IMG/VR virus record: IMGVR_UViG_3300036857_000157
Location: 1-41,911 of that record
Direction: 5' to 3' (one strand)
Length of the DNA: 41,911 bases
From: a virus
The notes beneath the pieces are model-generated. The model was not told the origin of the DNA and ran no database searches. It saw nothing but the letters and a program-made list of their open reading frames with translations. Below are positions 1 through 7,624 of the stretch, one piece after another (the stretch's first letter is position 1; every line of letters starts with the position of its first letter). Made by a program: the position numbers and the translations under genes.

Positions 1-158
1 CTTGCGCCGGCAACGCGCGCCGCGCAAGCCGATGAGTTCTTTACGCCGGAGCAAGTCCAGCTAATCAAGCGGCAACTACTCGCGCCCCGGAACCGCGAGG
101 CGAGCGACGATGAGTTGGCGTTGTTCTTGTACCAGTGCTCACGCACGCGGTTGGACCC
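1..158. repeat. Terminal direct repeat, left copy (assembly overlap)
   Basis: Bases 1-158 match 41754-41911 except for T127 versus C41880. The repeat lies inside the recT coding frame and the difference is a silent Leu codon change (TTG/CTG). Such an end-to-end overlap is expected when a circular or circularly permuted phage genome is assembled as a linear contig. A genuine short terminal repeat is possible, but its position inside a gene argues against it. Confidence 0.93.
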
Positions 159-951
159 GTTCGCGCGGCAAATCTACGCGGTGTTCCGGTGGGACGGTCG
201 CGCGAAGGCTGAACGCATGGTCGTGCAAGTCTCCATCGACGGCTTGCGTCTAGTGGCGGAGCGCACCGGTCGTTATCTCGGACAGACCACGCCGCTGTTC
301 ACGGGACCAGGCGACGATGACCCGTGGGTGGACGTGTGGCGCGGAGCGGGGCCACCTTTCGCGGCGAAGGTCGGCGTATGGAAGGCGGGGAACCCGGAGC
401 CCACGTACGCGGTCGCGGAGTTCAGCGAATACGCGCCGCGCGACGCGCAAGGCAAGCTGACCGGCCTTTGGCCGAAAATGCCGGCGAACATGAACGCCAA
501 GTGCGCGGAAGCGCTCGCGCTCCGGAAGGCGTTCCCGGCGGAAACCTCCGGTCTCTACACGACGGAGGAAATGGCGCAAGCGGGCGACCCACAGTTGCCC
601 AACGACGCGCGCACGCTCGATGACGTGGCGAAGTACATTCCGCCCGCCGAGACCGTGACGGTTGGCCCGGAGCATGCGAGCGCGGAGCCCGAGCGCCCGA
701 GCATGGAGGACCGGCTAGCCGAAGGCGTCGCGAAGGCGAAGGAAGACCCGGACCGGCCGATGACCCCCGAGGAAATCGGCACCCTCGCGAAGTACATCGA
801 GGAATCGCAAACGTCCCCCGGCTTCGTGCGGATGACGCTGATAGGCGAAGGCGTCACGGACGTGGGCGAACTCGACGTGTTGCTACCGAAGCTGACCGTT
901 TCGCAAGGGCATCGCGTCCTGGAAGCCATCCGGGCGAAGCGCGGGGAGTAG
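1..951 (+). CDS. recT: RecT/Bet-family single-strand annealing protein (5' end truncated by window edge)
   Basis: Recombinase that coats ssDNA and promotes annealing in phage recombination. The frame is open from base 1. The true start is ATG 41736 at the other end of the window, giving a 322-residue protein. The region after residue 45 carries the Bet/RecT hallmark (FLYQCSRTRLDPFARQIYAV) and then VVQVSIDGLRLVAERTG. The conserved core ends near KAFPAETSGLYTTEEM, followed by an acidic, variable tail. The PD-(D/E)XK exonuclease gene lies 280 bases downstream, the usual annealase plus exonuclease pairing. The start overlaps the preceding winged-helix gene (ATGA). Confidence 0.92.
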   Translation, partial: LAPATRAAQADEFFTPEQVQLIKRQLLAPRNREASDDELALFLYQCSRTRLDPFARQIYAVFRWDGRAKAERMVVQVSIDGLRLVAERTGRYLGQTTPLFTGPGDDDPWVDVWRGAGPPFAAKVGVWKAGNPEPTYAVAEFSEYAPRDAQGKLTGLWPKMPANMNAKCAEALALRKAFPAETSGLYTTEEMAQAGDPQLPNDARTLDDVAKYIPPAETVTVGPEHASAEPERPSMEDRLAEGVAKAKEDPDRPMTPEEIGTLAKYIEESQTSPGFVRMTLIGEGVTDVGELDVLLPKLTVSQGHRVLEAIRAKRGE

Positions 952-953
952 CA

Positions 954-1241
954 ATGCTCCCGCTGGTCTCCCGCGAGCGCGGCAACCTTCCGCACGTCCA
1001 TCGCTGGCGCATGCTCATGCACGTTGATGGGTGCCATTGGTTCACGTTCTCCTACACATGTGAGTGCGGCGCGACGATGAACTCTCGCGATGAGCGAGAC
1101 CCGGAGTTCGATCCGTGGTCGGTCATGTGGTACGCCGACGATTGCGGGCGCTGCAACGAACTCGCCAAGGGCGCGCGCGGCCAACACGCGGTCATGGTCG
1201 TTTCGCGCGACGGCTCGACGGAGGTCGAGCGTGTCCGTTGA
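954..1241 (+). CDS. Small zinc-binding hypothetical protein
   Basis: Encodes 95 residues, starting two bases after recT ends. It contains HxxxW, a CECG pair and a DDCGRC pair (residues about 35-67), an arrangement compatible with one structural zinc. It lies between recT and the exonuclease and overlaps the start of the latter by 11 bases, so it is probably translationally coupled. No family is recognised. A nucleic-acid-binding accessory role is only a guess from the location. Confidence 0.72.
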   Translation: MLPLVSRERGNLPHVHRWRMLMHVDGCHWFTFSYTCECGATMNSRDERDPEFDPWSVMWYADDCGRCNELAKGARGQHAVMVVSRDGSTEVERVR

Positions 1242-2037
1242 GGAAGTCATCAAGCTTGAGCGGACGTTGCCGGACGGATCGCTCATCGAATACGAGGAAC
1301 GCATAACCGGCTGGCGCGCCTATCACTACACGACGGCCGATGGCAAGCGCACGCGCTACCCATCCGTTACGACCATTCTCGGCGAGGTCATGCCAAAGCG
1401 CGGTCTCTTGGAGTTCTACGAAGAGAGAGGCGCGGAGGGCGCGGCCATCCTTGCGCGTCGGGGCGGTCTCAAGGGTGTTGACCCTTCGCAAGCGGTGGAG
1501 GTCGTGCGAGGCGCGGGGTTGGGTGCGAAGGATGCCGCGCGGGAAGCCGCGACCCGTGGAATCGGCGTCCACGCCATCTTGCAGCGTTACGCGACGGATG
1601 GCGACGTGCCCAACCCCGCCGATTACCCCGCCGAAATGCGCGGCTATATCCGAGGACTAATCCTTTGGTTGCTCAAGGCGGACCCGACTCCAACGGCAAT
1701 CGAGCAACTGGTTGCCAACCCCAATCACCGCTACGCCGGCCGTTACGACCTACGCGCCGGCATCTACAACCTGGACACGCTGGTTGATCTAAAGACGAAC
1801 CGACGTTGCCAAATCTACCCGGAGGCAGCGTTGCAGGTGACCGGCTACGCCTACGCGGACATAGCGTGCGGCGCGCCGGCACCGGAGCGCTTATTGCTGG
1901 TCGCGGTTGGTCCGGATGGCTCCTACGCGGAGGCGACTCCCGGCTACGGGACCGACGTTGCATGGCATCGAGCGCTCGATTGGTACGCGGCGAAGCAAGC
2001 CATGCAAGAGGTCATGGCGCTACCGGAGGCAGCGTAA
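1231..2037 (+). CDS. PD-(D/E)XK exonuclease, probable RecT partner
   Basis: Encodes 268 residues from GTG 1231, chosen because GGAGG lies 6 bases upstream at 1220-1224; upstream in-frame codons cross the neighbouring gene. The nuclease signature is visible: an early HAILQRY helix, then D173 in GRYDLRAG, and D186-L-K188 in TLVDLKTN, followed by a glutamine-containing helix (ALQVTGYAYAD). This matches the RecB/Cas4/lambda-exo-like fold used by phage 5'-3' dsDNA exonucleases. By family knowledge it would resect ends for the RecT annealase. The stop overlaps the next ATG. Confidence 0.86.
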   Translation: MSVEEVIKLERTLPDGSLIEYEERITGWRAYHYTTADGKRTRYPSVTTILGEVMPKRGLLEFYEERGAEGAAILARRGGLKGVDPSQAVEVVRGAGLGAKDAAREAATRGIGVHAILQRYATDGDVPNPADYPAEMRGYIRGLILWLLKADPTPTAIEQLVANPNHRYAGRYDLRAGIYNLDTLVDLKTNRRCQIYPEAALQVTGYAYADIACGAPAPERLLLVAVGPDGSYAEATPGYGTDVAWHRALDWYAAKQAMQEVMALPEAA

Positions 2038-2387
2038 TGGGGCGACCGAGGTTGGTCATCTGCGGACGACGCAATTGCGCGAAGTGCGGACGATGGCGAC
2101 ACGTAAGCGATTTCTCAGCGAACCGGCGCGATCCGGAGACCGGGGAAGTCCTTTGGCTGAACGGCTATTGCGTTGCATGCGAACACGCGCGCATGCGCGA
2201 GCGAGCGGAAGACCCGTTGTGGCGCTTGGCGAAAGCAGAGTATGCACGCATTCGACGCCGGCTCCGCGCCGAGCAGGAGGGACGCACCATTGCCGCGTAC
2301 CCGGTCAAGAGTCCGTGGACCGGCCGGCGGATGAGCGTAGAGCGACTGAACGCCGAACTTACTAGACGTGGGGTTGTGTTCGATTGA
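2037..2387 (+). CDS. Zinc-ribbon protein, 116 aa
   Basis: ATG 2037 overlaps the exonuclease stop (TAATG) and follows GGAGG at 2025-2029. Two cysteine pairs (CAKCGRWRHVSDFSANRRD at about 13-31 and GYCVACEHAR at about 43-52) form the short zinc ribbon found at the front of phage endonuclease VII-like and HNH-like proteins. No catalytic HNH or EndoVII residues follow. The rest is basic and helical (YARIRRRLRAE). It is probably a nucleic-acid-binding accessory of the recombination operon. Confidence 0.78.
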   Translation: MGRPRLVICGRRNCAKCGRWRHVSDFSANRRDPETGEVLWLNGYCVACEHARMRERAEDPLWRLAKAEYARIRRRLRAEQEGRTIAAYPVKSPWTGRRMSVERLNAELTRRGVVFD

Positions 2388-2758
2388 GCGCCGAACCGAT
2401 GAGCTACGCCGACGCGAACGAACGCATGGTGCGCGTGACGAAGCTACTCCGAGACCTTGAGACCCAACACGCGCTTGCCGTGGAAGCGGCGGCGAACTCC
2501 GAAGCGGCGTACCGGACCGCGCTCGCGCAACGCATGGACGCCTACCGGGAGGAAGGACTAGCGCAGGAACACGCGATGGCGAAGGCGCGCGCCGATTGCG
2601 CCGTACTGTCACGCGAGCGCGACGAAACGGCCGGCAAGGTGCGCACCGTCCTTGAGCAACTAGAGAACCGACGCGGCGAACGCGAAGGCGTCTACCGCTT
2701 GGTCGCGTGGTCGCACTCCGTTGCCATCCGCGACGGACAGGGACCGACCTATGGCTAA
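2384..2758 (+). CDS. Coiled-coil protein of the recombination operon
   Basis: Encodes 124 residues from TTG 2384, which overlaps the previous stop (TTGA). ATG 2399 is an alternative start, and neither has a strong ribosome site. Nearly the whole protein is heptad-like, charged helix (residues about 10-105), with alanine-, glutamate- and arginine-rich segments and no cysteines. Coiled-coil proteins are common beside phage annealase/exonuclease pairs, but nothing here identifies a specific family. Confidence 0.72.
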   Translation: MSAEPMSYADANERMVRVTKLLRDLETQHALAVEAAANSEAAYRTALAQRMDAYREEGLAQEHAMAKARADCAVLSRERDETAGKVRTVLEQLENRRGEREGVYRLVAWSHSVAIRDGQGPTYG

Positions 2759-2807
2759 GCGCTATCGCTTCGTTCGGGATGACCCGATGGGGGAGCGCGC
2801 CGCATGA
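2751..2807 (+). CDS. Possible 18-residue peptide
   Basis: A tiny frame (MAKRYRFVRDDPMGERAA) overlaps the gene before it by 8 bases and the gene after it by ATGA. That chain of overlaps is the only support. A GGGA lies 8 bases upstream. It may be a coupling peptide or noise. Confidence 0.33.
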   Translation: MAKRYRFVRDDPMGERAA

Positions 2808-2980
2808 GCGCTCGTCCGTGGTGGTGGCCGCGCTGCTGGCGTTGCGGACGTTGGTTGAGTTGGGACCGCGCCGTCGTCGTTTCGACGGACGAGCACCCGA
2901 CATGCCAGCGCTGTTCAGGAGGCGCAGCGGTGAACGCGCGCCGTGGGGTAGAAGAGGTAGCGGGGAATGGTGCTAATTGA
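2804..2980 (+). CDS. Small Trp-rich zinc-ribbon protein, 58 aa
   Basis: ATG 2804 sits in an ATGA overlap. The protein begins with a tryptophan cluster and has two cysteine pairs (CWRCGRW at 11-17 and CQRC at 34-37), spaced as a four-cysteine zinc site. It overlaps the next gene by 14 bases. Function is unknown. It is the third small zinc protein in this early operon. Confidence 0.68.
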   Translation: MSARPWWWPRCWRCGRWLSWDRAVVVSTDEHPTCQRCSGGAAVNARRGVEEVAGNGAN

Positions 2981-3209
2981 GGTACGTAACGCTTCGGGCA
3001 AGGTCACCCGTCGATGCGATGGCCGTTGCCATGGCGCTAAACCATTGCCGCGCGGCAAGCGCTCGCACTGTGTATGCGGCGGCATCTTCCGGGGTCTCAC
3101 CTACAACGGCGGGAGCGCGCTCAACGTTCCTACGGCGCTACTTGCGGCAGCGCGGGAGAACGTCGAGCTACGTCCCGGCGAATCAATCCAACTGAGGATC
3201 GGAGCATGA
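2967..3209 (+). CDS. Small Cys-rich protein of the RCxxRC/CVCGG type
   Basis: Encodes 80 residues from ATG 2967, preceded by GAGGTAGCGGGGA. The motif RRCDGRCHGAK followed by HCVCGG resembles a small family seen in actinobacterial genomes and their phages, in which a paired-cysteine knot is followed by a CxCGG turn. The C-terminal half is helical and then ends in short strands. Function is unknown. The next gene starts inside its stop codon. Confidence 0.72.
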   Translation: MVLIEVRNASGKVTRRCDGRCHGAKPLPRGKRSHCVCGGIFRGLTYNGGSALNVPTALLAAARENVELRPGESIQLRIGA

Positions 3210-3604
3210 GCGACAACGGCCATAGCGAGGAAGAGAACGGCGGCGGAGGGACGCGCTATCTCGTCCTTGATGATAGGGGCGAGTTCGTCTTGGAACTCCC
3301 CGAGGGGCACTATATGACGTTTGGAATGGTCAACCCCGGAGCGGGCGACAGGGGATACGACCGGAATTTGCACTGCCTCCGCGTGTGGCAAGGCACGGGC
3401 AATAGCAAGGTGTTGCGCGCCGTGTTCGGCAGCGTGCGCGGCTTCCGGGACTTGTCGCTACCGCTCGCGCGGAAGGTCAATAAGGAAGTGGGGAACGCCG
3501 AATGGACGATGGACTCCGCCGGCAACTTTGACCGCTCCGTCACGCGACGCATGCTGCCGTCCGAGTTTGAGCGCGAACCGTTCCCCGGACCCGACGATTT
3601 CTAG
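3206..3604 (+). CDS. Hypothetical protein, 132 aa
   Basis: ATG 3206 overlaps the previous stop and follows GGATCGGAG. After an acidic, glycine-rich N-terminus (residues 1-15), the protein looks like a compact beta-rich domain (TRYLVLDDRGEFVLELP, then LHCLRVWQG and AVFGSVRGFRDL). It lacks recognisable motifs or membrane segments. It is part of the rightward replication/recombination operon. Confidence 0.72.
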   Translation: MSDNGHSEEENGGGGTRYLVLDDRGEFVLELPEGHYMTFGMVNPGAGDRGYDRNLHCLRVWQGTGNSKVLRAVFGSVRGFRDLSLPLARKVNKEVGNAEWTMDSAGNFDRSVTRRMLPSEFEREPFPGPDDF

Positions 3605-3607
3605 ACC

Positions 3608-3931
3608 ATGAGCGCCGGCACGCGCGGAACCGGTCGTGAGCGCCAAGTGCGTGCGCTCGCGCTTGGCTACGGATGGGTGGTGTACCGCGCCGCCGGCTCA
3701 CACGGGAACGCCGACTTGGTAGCGCTCAAGCGCGGACACGTCCCGCTGCTTATCCAAGTCAAGGCATCGGCCGGCGGACCGTTCGAACACTTCCGCCCGG
3801 ACGAGCGCCAAATGCTGTTCGCGGAGGCGCGCGAGTCCGGCGCTCGCGCGTTCCTCGCATGGTGGCCGGCGAGGAAGCCGCTCGCTTGGTACGTCGGTCC
3901 GGCGTGGGAGCCCCACGCGTCCCCGCTATGA
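3608..3931 (+). CDS. Hjc-like Holliday-junction resolvase / PD-(D/E)XK nuclease
   Basis: Encodes 107 residues. The order of motifs fits archaeal-type Hjc: an N-terminal GRERQVRALAL helix supplies the glutamate, AGSHGNADLVAL supplies the catalytic aspartate (residue about 37), and LLIQVKAS supplies the (E/Q)-x-K pair at about 50-52. The usual Glu of E-V-K is replaced by Gln, which occurs in some members of this superfamily but could lower activity. It lies immediately before the PrimPol gene, so recombination or branched-DNA processing is likely. Confidence 0.8.
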   Translation: MSAGTRGTGRERQVRALALGYGWVVYRAAGSHGNADLVALKRGHVPLLIQVKASAGGPFEHFRPDERQMLFAEARESGARAFLAWWPARKPLAWYVGPAWEPHASPL

Positions 3932-5868
3932 GCATGCAAGCCGACATGGCGAGTGAGCTAGCCGCGCTTGGCTACTACGTCTTTCGCGCGAAGGAACGCG
4001 GCAAGGTCCCGTTGACCGAACACGGGTTCAAAGATGCGACGCGCGATGAGCGAGTCATCCTGCACGCATGGGACGCAACTCCCTACGCCAACATCGGCAT
4101 AGACCTAGGGCGCTCCGGCTGTTGGGTGCTCGACATAGACCCACGCGAGGGAGTAGACCCCGAAGACGTAATCGACGCGCTCAACCTGGACCGCGACGCG
4201 CTCACAATCGTGTGGACCGGCGAAGCGCCGGAGCCCGACACCGAATACCCGCGCTCGCTCGCCGGCACGCGCGGTGCGCACCTTTGGTTCCGAGGGCACA
4301 TGCCGACCATGAAAACGGCCATGCCCGGTATCGAAGTGCGCGGGGATGGCGCGTACGTCATCGCTCCCGGCTCCATCCACGAATCGGGCGTCATCTACCA
4401 GGGGGCATTGCCTCCGCTGAACGGTGCCGGCGATGCGCTCATGCCCGTGCCCGATGGCGTGGCGCGGCTGCTCAAGGCGACGCGCAAGCCCGACGTGCCG
4501 GCAGCGGTGGACGGACCGATCCCCGCCGGAGCCCGCAACGACACGCTCACGTCCTTTGCCGGCTCGATGCGCCGACGCGGCATGAGCGAGGCGTCCATCC
4601 TCGCGGCGCTCCGAGTGGAGAACGCGCGCTGCACTCCCCCGCTCGATGACCGCGAGCTACAGACCATCGCGCACTCGATTGGCACGCGACCGCCCGACGC
4701 CGACGCCAACGCGGTGCCCGAGCCCGACCCGGACCCGGAGGGCTTCACGTCCCCCCGCATCGTCCTGGACCTAGCGGAGTGGATCGCGCGAGCGGACGAG
4801 CCCGTTCCGTGGCGCGTGCAGGACGTGGCGGCCGAAGGTGCCGTGACCACGCTCGCGGGGATGCGCGGCGAGGCGAAGTCGTGGCTGGCGCTCGCCATGT
4901 GCGCGGCGCACAACCGGGGCGATGGCGTGGCCGGCATGACGTGCGAGCGCGGACGGTCGCTCTACGTCGATGCGGAGAACGGGCGTCGGACCATCGGGCG
5001 TCGATTCAAGTTGCTAGGGCTAAGCGCGGACGCCTTCACGATGGTAGACGGCAACGGCATGCACCTACCAAAGGATGCGGGCGAACTCCGCCGGCTCATC
5101 ATCGGGACACGCGCAACGTTGTGCGTGCTCGATTCCCTACGGCGGTTAGCGCCCGGAGCGCGCGAAGACAAGTCCGACGACATGGCACCGATCTTCGCGG
5201 CGCTCGCGAGCATCGCTCAACAGACCGGTTGCGCCATCGTTGTCTTGCATCACCGGTCGGTCAAGTTCGACGCGCCGGACACGCGCGGATCATCGGCCAT
5301 CGAGGATCAATCCGACCTGATTTACGTACTGGAGCGGGACCGCATGGACCCGGAAGGGCAGTACCGCAAGCGGTTGCGCTGTACCAAGAATCGCATCGAC
5401 CGCGAGGGCAAGCCGCGCTGGTTGCGGTTCGACCTGATCGCGGGGGTAATGGCGGTCAACATTGCGGAGCCCTACGAACGCGAGGAAGACTCCCCGGCAA
5501 GCGCTCACGACGCAATGATGGACGGCATACGCATGCTAGGTCCACGTGTGCAACAGGACGGTGCATGGCCACCCTCGCGCATTGCCGAAGCGCTAGGCGT
5601 CGGGGTTGCGCATGGGACATTCGTACGGGCGTTGCGCGCTTTGGTCGATGGCGGGGAATGGGAAGCTGAGGGAGCGACCCGCGCACGCGTCTACAGACCT
5701 TCCCCGCCAAGCGGCGGAGAACGTGGCGCGAAAGACGAAGGGGACCGCCTATTCCCCGACGACAAGCCAAATCCTTTCCCGTCAAGTGATGGCGGGGAAT
5801 GGGAGCCGTACCGCTCCGATGAGCCCGATGACGACGCCGAGGATGAGGGCGAATGGTGGCAGAACTAA
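3928..5868 (+). CDS. Bifunctional primase-polymerase fused to RecA-like helicase
   Basis: Encodes 646 residues. ATG 3928 overlaps the preceding stop (ATGA). The N-terminal PrimPol domain shows D69-I-D71 (metal binding), T114-R-G-A-H118, and the GIEVRGDGAYVIAPGSIH block at 134-151. The C-terminal half is a RepA/DnaB-like ATPase with Walker A G311-MRGEAKS and Walker B D402 (LCVLDSL), then a sensor-like VLHH segment. A winged-helix-like stretch and an acidic tail with repeated GGEW units follow. By family it primes and unwinds DNA at phage replication forks. No separate phage polymerase is seen, so host polymerase is presumably used. Confidence 0.93.
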   Translation: MSMQADMASELAALGYYVFRAKERGKVPLTEHGFKDATRDERVILHAWDATPYANIGIDLGRSGCWVLDIDPREGVDPEDVIDALNLDRDALTIVWTGEAPEPDTEYPRSLAGTRGAHLWFRGHMPTMKTAMPGIEVRGDGAYVIAPGSIHESGVIYQGALPPLNGAGDALMPVPDGVARLLKATRKPDVPAAVDGPIPAGARNDTLTSFAGSMRRRGMSEASILAALRVENARCTPPLDDRELQTIAHSIGTRPPDADANAVPEPDPDPEGFTSPRIVLDLAEWIARADEPVPWRVQDVAAEGAVTTLAGMRGEAKSWLALAMCAAHNRGDGVAGMTCERGRSLYVDAENGRRTIGRRFKLLGLSADAFTMVDGNGMHLPKDAGELRRLIIGTRATLCVLDSLRRLAPGAREDKSDDMAPIFAALASIAQQTGCAIVVLHHRSVKFDAPDTRGSSAIEDQSDLIYVLERDRMDPEGQYRKRLRCTKNRIDREGKPRWLRFDLIAGVMAVNIAEPYEREEDSPASAHDAMMDGIRMLGPRVQQDGAWPPSRIAEALGVGVAHGTFVRALRALVDGGEWEAEGATRARVYRPSPPSGGERGAKDEGDRLFPDDKPNPFPSSDGGEWEPYRSDEPDDDAEDEGEWWQN

Positions 5869-5917
5869 TTCCCGCCACTTCCGCCTCTCCCTATAGGGGG
5901 GTTGGCGGAGGCGGGAA
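5647..5917. repeat. TGGCGGGGAA-type repeats, candidate origin iterons
   Basis: GATGGCGGGGAATGGGA occurs exactly at 5647-5663 and 5788-5804. The core TGGCGGGGAA occurs inverted (TTCCCCGCCA) at 5700-5709. One-base-shorter forms occur at 5869 (TTCCCGCCA) and 5910 (GGCGGGAAA). The repeats span the 3' end of the primase-helicase gene and the following gap. Clustered boxes inside or beside an initiator gene are typical of phage origins, but coding constraint on the GGEWE protein repeats could also explain two of them. Confidence 0.4.
5869..5917. terminator. Hairpin after the primase-helicase gene
   Basis: TTCCCGCC (5869-5876) pairs with GGCGGGAA (5910-5917), TCCGCC (5880-5885) with GGCGGA (5904-5909), and the loop contains CCCTATAGGG. 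It lies immediately after the primase stop and before the convergent integrase gene, so it probably terminates in both directions. There is no U-tract. The region may also overlap the attachment site. Confidence 0.7.
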
Positions 5918-5944
5918 ACGACAAGAGGGGAGGGAGAACCGTCG

Positions 5945-6181
5945 ATGAGTGACCTACCGCCGGCCGCGCGCGAGCGCGTCCAACGACTTGCGGACCAAAT
6001 CGCGCGCCGACTCCTGTCAGAGGAACTTGACCGCGATGCGCTCCGCGCCGACGCCACCCTTGGCGATGACGACCGACTCGATGGTGGCCCGGATGAGCGC
6101 GCGGCGTTCGTCCAGGGTCATCGCCTCACGGTCGGCGGCGTCCCGGAAGCGGAAGCGCCGCATGCCGCGCGTGACGGCTAG
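5945..6181 (+). CDS. Short ORF running into the integrase 3' end
   Basis: ATG 5945 has an excellent ribosome site (GGGAGGGAG, 5929-5937). The first 24 or so residues (MSDLPPAARERVQRLADQIA and onward) look like a genuine amphipathic helix. From 6017 the frame is antisense to the integrase and its sequence looks like shadow translation. It could be a small real gene, a remnant of a gene interrupted when the integrase module arrived, or an expressed antisense leader. Confidence 0.35.
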   Translation: MSDLPPAARERVQRLADQIARRLLSEELDRDALRADATLGDDDRLDGGPDERAAFVQGHRLTVGGVPEAEAPHAARDG

Positions 6182-7381
6182 CCGTTCGTTGGCCGCTCGC
6201 GCGTCGTCGCGCTCGCGCCGGAGTTCGGCTAGCTCTTCCTGCGCGGAGGGTTCGTCCATGACGCCGGCCGCGATGAATCCACGCACGGCAGCGTCTAGCT
6301 TGGTCTGAGCGGCATCGAAGCGCACTTGCGCCGCGACCGCCCGTTCCTCGCGCGACGCGTGTCCTTCGATATCGGCCGCGCGCTCGCACGCGGCGTCAAA
6401 CGTCATCTGCTCGACCAACACCGCGTTGATGGACACGCGCGCGGGACACCGGTCACGATGCGCCGCGCACTTGTAGAACGGATATACGCGCCCGTTCTGG
6501 CGTTGCGTGCCCACGACCATGCGGCTTCCGCACGTCTCGCACCTGAGAACGTCCAGGCGGGCAAGCAGGCGGTCCGACTTAGCGCGCCGGCCGCGCTTCA
6601 CGCGCACGCGCTGAACGCGGTCCCATAGCTCACGCGGGACGATGGCGTCATGCGCCGCAAGGTTCGGTTCATACTTGCCGAAGTGGATTTCGCCAAGGAC
6701 GACGCGCGAACTCAAGAGCGTTTGCACCTTCCGATAGGAGAGGTCCAAACCGTTGTCCTTGAGGAACGCTCGCACGTCATCGAGCGTTGCGCCGGTCGCG
6801 CGGAGTTCGTAGGCGCGTTTGACCACGGGAGCAACGTCAACGTCAACGTGGAACTTGCCGTCATCGCCACGCCGGTAGCCGGGGGTCACGTAGGGCCACG
6901 GGGGCACGCCACGCTCAATCGCTGCCTGTTGGGCGGGATGGATTTTCTCGGCGGTCATGCGGGAGTAATACTCATTGAGCATTCCGATGGTTGTCGCGCT
7001 TAGCCATTGCGCGGACGTGGCGTGGGAGATGTTCCCGAAGTCTACGGCGCGGACGCGACCCTTGGCGTTGTCCACGCGCGTAAGGACTTCATCTTGGACG
7101 TTGAGCGAGCGGGCGAGTCGGTCGAAATAGCCGACGATGAGCACTTCTGCCTCGCCGGACTCAATGCGCTCGACCGCTTCGCGGAGACCATGGCGCTTGG
7201 CGAGCGGGCGCTTGCCGGAAACGTCAATCTCCTCTAGCACGTCGATTAGCTCGACGCCTTCGCGTTCGCAATCCTCGCGCATGCGCTCCGCTTGGATGCG
7301 GGGCGACATGAACGAATCGCCTTCGCGCTCGCCTTTGTCTGATACGCGCGCCACACCGATGGCGCGCAGGGGCATGGTCAT
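6017..7381 (-). CDS. int: Large serine integrase
   Basis: Encodes 454 residues. The N-terminal resolvase domain has the nucleophile S14 (GVARVS) and the GYFDRLARSL helix near residue 84. The recombinase domain follows (TAEKIHPAQQAAIERGVPPW, TPGYRR), then a zinc ribbon (CETCGSRM and further cysteines, CAAHRDRCPA), then a coiled coil and a C-terminal tail. This is the full domain order of phage integrases that join attP to attB without supercoiling. It starts at a conserved start-associated sequence shared with four small genes on this strand. A serine enzyme predicts an attP near the gene, most likely in 5869-6016 or 7382-7405. Confidence 0.95.
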   Translation of the reverse strand: MTMPLRAIGVARVSDKGEREGDSFMSPRIQAERMREDCEREGVELIDVLEEIDVSGKRPLAKRHGLREAVERIESGEAEVLIVGYFDRLARSLNVQDEVLTRVDNAKGRVRAVDFGNISHATSAQWLSATTIGMLNEYYSRMTAEKIHPAQQAAIERGVPPWPYVTPGYRRGDDGKFHVDVDVAPVVKRAYELRATGATLDDVRAFLKDNGLDLSYRKVQTLLSSRVVLGEIHFGKYEPNLAAHDAIVPRELWDRVQRVRVKRGRRAKSDRLLARLDVLRCETCGSRMVVGTQRQNGRVYPFYKCAAHRDRCPARVSINAVLVEQMTFDAACERAADIEGHASREERAVAAQVRFDAAQTKLDAAVRGFIAAGVMDEPSAQEELAELRRERDDARAANERLAVTRGMRRFRFRDAADREAMTLDERRALIRATIESVVIAKGGVGAERIAVKFL

Positions 7382-7399
7382 TGCAAGGACCCTTTCGGT
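7382..7399 (-). promoter_or_regulatory. Start-associated sequence before int
   Basis: Minus-strand ACCGAAAGGGTCCTTGCA directly precedes ATG. GAAAGG is the Shine-Dalgarno part, but the conservation continues through GTCCTTGCA to the start codon at six genes in this window. Confidence 0.85.
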
Positions 7400-7405
7400 A
7401 GTTGG

Positions 7406-7624
7406 CTAGACGCGCGACTGCACGCCGTAGGTCATGTCAAGCGCGGCAATCGCGAGCGAATACCACGCGTCCCGCGTGTCGGCGGTCATCTTGGACCAAC
7501 CGACTGCATCGGGGCTACGCAACGGGCGCGCCTGAAATAGCGCACGCGCCACGCGCTCGATATCGCGCGGTGGGTACGGTCGCGCTCCGGTCGTGCGGTA
7601 CGGCGCGTATGCGTCGTCGCTCAT
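7406..7624 (-). CDS. Hypothetical protein, 72 aa
   Basis: Starts in an ATGA overlap with the upstream 74-residue gene, and its stop lies 24 bases before the int start-associated sequence. The sequence (PPRDIERVARALFQ, then AWYSLAIAALDM) suggests two helices, as in small phage proteins of the type 'all residues helical, no cysteine'. No family is recognised. Confidence 0.68.
   Translation of the reverse strand: MSDDAYAPYRTTGARPYPPRDIERVARALFQARPLRSPDAVGWSKMTADTRDAWYSLAIAALDMTYGVQSRV

Noticed and set aside
2115-2903. 262-codon leftward open frame
   Set aside because: Opposite a chain of overlapping early genes, with Arg/Ser/Pro-rich shadow composition.
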